The position numbers and the translations under genes are program-made. Shown piece after piece: positions 62,490 through 64,000 of a stretch of DNA of 64,000 nucleotides. How positions within the stretch are numbered: position 1 is the first letter of the stretch; each line of letters begins with the position of its first letter. Location of the stretch: contig JAEKDP010000001.1 in the NCBI GenBank assembly GCA_016521575.1, positions 725,894 to 789,893 of the forward strand, in the 5' to 3' direction. The notes under the pieces were generated by a model. The model saw only the letters and a program-made list of their open reading frames with translations, did no database searches and was not told the DNA's origin. This DNA comes from Rhodobacteraceae bacterium F11138 (lineage in GTDB: Bacteria; Pseudomonadota; Alphaproteobacteria; Rhodobacterales; Rhodobacteraceae).

Positions 62490-64000
62490 ATGATCCACCG
62501 ACCTGCCGCCTGTATGATCCGCGCCAACACCAACGCAATCCGGTGGGGTGCAATGGCCCTGGCGCTGATGATGTTGCTGGGGTTTGCGACGGTGGTCGGG
62601 GCCGAAGAGAAGATTATCAAAAGCCACGGGTTTTCCGAGTTCGGAGACCTGAAATACCCCGAAGGGTTTGCGCATTTCGACTATGTGAATCCTGACGCCC
62701 CCAGAGGCGGGGAATACAGCTATGCCGCGCAGGGGACATTCGACAGCTTCAACCCGTTCACGCGACAAGGGCGCGCGGCGGCCCGCGCGGCGGATCAATA
62801 TGAATCCCTGCTGGTCCCATCCTATGATGAACCGGCATCCTATTACGGGCTGGTGGCCGAAAGTCTGGAATATCCCGAAAGTCAGGATTGGGTCATCTTC
62901 AATCTGCGTCCCCAGGCGCGGTTTTCCGACGGCACGCCGATCACCGCCCAGGATGTTGTTTTTTCGCACAACATACTGCTGGACCAAGGGCTGCAATCCT
63001 ATGCCGAGGCAGTGCGCAAACGCATCCCCAAGGCCGAAGTTCTGGACGATCATCGCGTCAAATTCTATTTCGCAGAAGGCTATCCGCGCCGGGCGATGAT
63101 CAGTCAGGTCGGCGGCACTCCGATCTTTTCCAAGGCCTGGTTCGAGGCGGATCCCGAAAACCGGCGGCTGGACGAACCTCGGATGGAACCGGGCATCGGT
63201 TCTGCGCCCTATGTGTTGGACAGCTATGATGTGAACCGCCGCGTGATCTACAAGCGCAACCCGGACTACTGGGGCGACGACATCAATGTGAACGTGGGCC
63301 GCAACAATTTCGACACCATCCGCATCGAGTATTTCAGTGATTCCATTGCCGCGATGGAGGCGTTCAAGGCCGGCGAAATCACGTTCCGGCAGGAAAACAA
63401 CAGCAAGAACTGGGCCACGTCCTATGAGTTCCCGGCTCTGGCCTCGGGGGCCGTGGTGCAAAAAGAGCTTGCGGATGGCAATGTCCCCAATGCCACGGGG
63501 TTCGTGATGAACCTGGATCGCCCACAGTTTTCCGACCCCCGCGTGCGCGAGGCTGTGCAGCTGGCGTTCAATTTCGAATGGACCAATGAAAGCCTGCAAT
63601 ACGGCTTGTTCCAGCAACGTCATTCTTTCTGGGAAGGCACGGATCTGGAAGCCACCGGCATACCGCAGGGGCGCGAACTGGAGGTGCTGCAATCTCTGGG
63701 CGATGATCTGGATCCCGCTATCCTGACCAGCGAACCGGTATCGGCCCACAGCAGCAAGCCCGAACGGCAGACCGATCGGCGCAACCTGCGCCGGGCGATG
63801 AAGCTGCTGGACGAGGCCGGTTGGGGCGTCGGGGATGATGGGGTGCGCCGAAATGCGCAGGGCCAAACGCTGAAGATCGAATTCCTGTCCGAAGACCCGG
63901 TCCTGGACCGGATCGCAATGCCATTCGTCAGCAATCTCAAGGCGATGGGGATCGATGCCAGCTACAACCGCATCGACAATGCCCAGTTCACCCTGCGCCG
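62490..64000 (+). CDS. Peptide-type extracellular solute-binding protein, family 5, N-terminal part
   Basis: At least 503 residues, running off the window. Sec signal (RWGAMALALMMLLGFATVVGA) then KIIKSHGFSEFGDLKYPEGFAHFDYVNP. The Bac_SBP_5 signatures are FNLRPQARFSDGTPITAQDVVFS and APYVLDSYDVNRRVIYKRNPDYWG, and VREAVQLAFNFEWTNESLQYG. The long form and these motifs match YejA-like oligopeptide (microcin C-type) binding proteins. GAGGAAGAG lies before the ATG. Permease and ATPase genes are expected to the right, outside the window. Confidence 0.88.
   Translation, partial: MIHRPAACMIRANTNAIRWGAMALALMMLLGFATVVGAEEKIIKSHGFSEFGDLKYPEGFAHFDYVNPDAPRGGEYSYAAQGTFDSFNPFTRQGRAAARAADQYESLLVPSYDEPASYYGLVAESLEYPESQDWVIFNLRPQARFSDGTPITAQDVVFSHNILLDQGLQSYAEAVRKRIPKAEVLDDHRVKFYFAEGYPRRAMISQVGGTPIFSKAWFEADPENRRLDEPRMEPGIGSAPYVLDSYDVNRRVIYKRNPDYWGDDINVNVGRNNFDTIRIEYFSDSIAAMEAFKAGEITFRQENNSKNWATSYEFPALASGAVVQKELADGNVPNATGFVMNLDRPQFSDPRVREAVQLAFNFEWTNESLQYGLFQQRHSFWEGTDLEATGIPQGRELEVLQSLGDDLDPAILTSEPVSAHSSKPERQTDRRNLRRAMKLLDEAGWGVGDDGVRRNAQGQTLKIEFLSEDPVLDRIAMPFVSNLKAMGIDASYNRIDNAQFTLR

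Overview
The window reads as one stretch of chromosome from a marine-type alphaproteobacterium of the order Rhodobacterales (Roseobacter group). This is an inference from content: high-GC, densely packed genes; alphaproteobacterial families such as TrcR/DUF1013, DUF2125, DUF1491 and NYN; a small SRP RNA beside dnaX; a VPLPA-CTERM surface protein; the lepB-rnc-era-DUF1491-recO block; and sulfatase, BisC-type and branched-chain amino acid-type transport genes. I saw no insertion sequences, prophage, CRISPR array, rRNA or tRNA. Codon use looks even throughout, so most of the window looks like vertically inherited core chromosome with a few accessory patches.

Layout. 1-4.6 kb: a partial methyltransferase, then gloB, clpA and an M23 peptidase. 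4.7-8.1 kb: a proton-channel-like ExbB/MotA-type protein paired with an OmpA/MotB-type protein that carries a very long coiled coil. 8.1-15.2 kb: a ChaC-like cyclotransferase, a DUF2125 protein, an extensin-like protein with tyrC and hisC (aromatic amino acid branch) facing an Lrp/AsnC regulator, then rpsD and a ribokinase-like gene. 15.2-28.3 kb (the most accessory-looking part): a BisC-type molybdoenzyme, a PCu(A)C-like secreted protein, a polytopic membrane protein, a complete five-gene branched-chain-type ABC transporter, an eight-haem cytochrome c with HEAT/TPR-like C-terminus, and a divergent secreted arylsulfatase. 28.4-34.6 kb: a complete Bat/MoxR operon (moxR-DUF58-DUF4381-batA-batB/C-batD), transcribed leftward.

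34.8-48 kb: housekeeping genes: fmt with two tiny membrane proteins, a leftward block ispH-DUF3429-methyltransferase-rnhA-TRIC, an NYN-domain gene divergent from folK, then rpoZ-rsh-DUF2062-pdxJ-acpS-lepB-rnc-era-DUF1491-recO, a long co-directional run with several ATGA/GTGA overlaps that suggest translational coupling. 49-52.3 kb: small secreted or lipoprotein genes, a VPLPA-CTERM protein with a possible thioester domain, and an RNase T2 homologue. 52.4-56.5 kb: trcR, then dnaX-ybaB-recR with the SRP RNA gene (ffs). 56.5-64 kb: a 5'-nucleotidase-family phosphoesterase, nudC, an SRPBCC protein, pheA, a tandem di-haem membrane-anchored cytochrome c, and the start of a peptide-type solute-binding protein that runs off the window.

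How the parts fit: tyrC, hisC and pheA supply tyrosine and phenylalanine synthesis. The Bat operon, the ExbB/OmpA pair and the extensin-like and M23 proteins all act at the cell envelope. The cytochromes and the BisC enzyme point to flexible respiration or redox repair. I did not find a clearly new multi-gene system. The strongest leads are the putative thioester surface protein, the ExbB/OmpA pair, the cytochrome/sulfatase pair and the duplicated cytochrome c.
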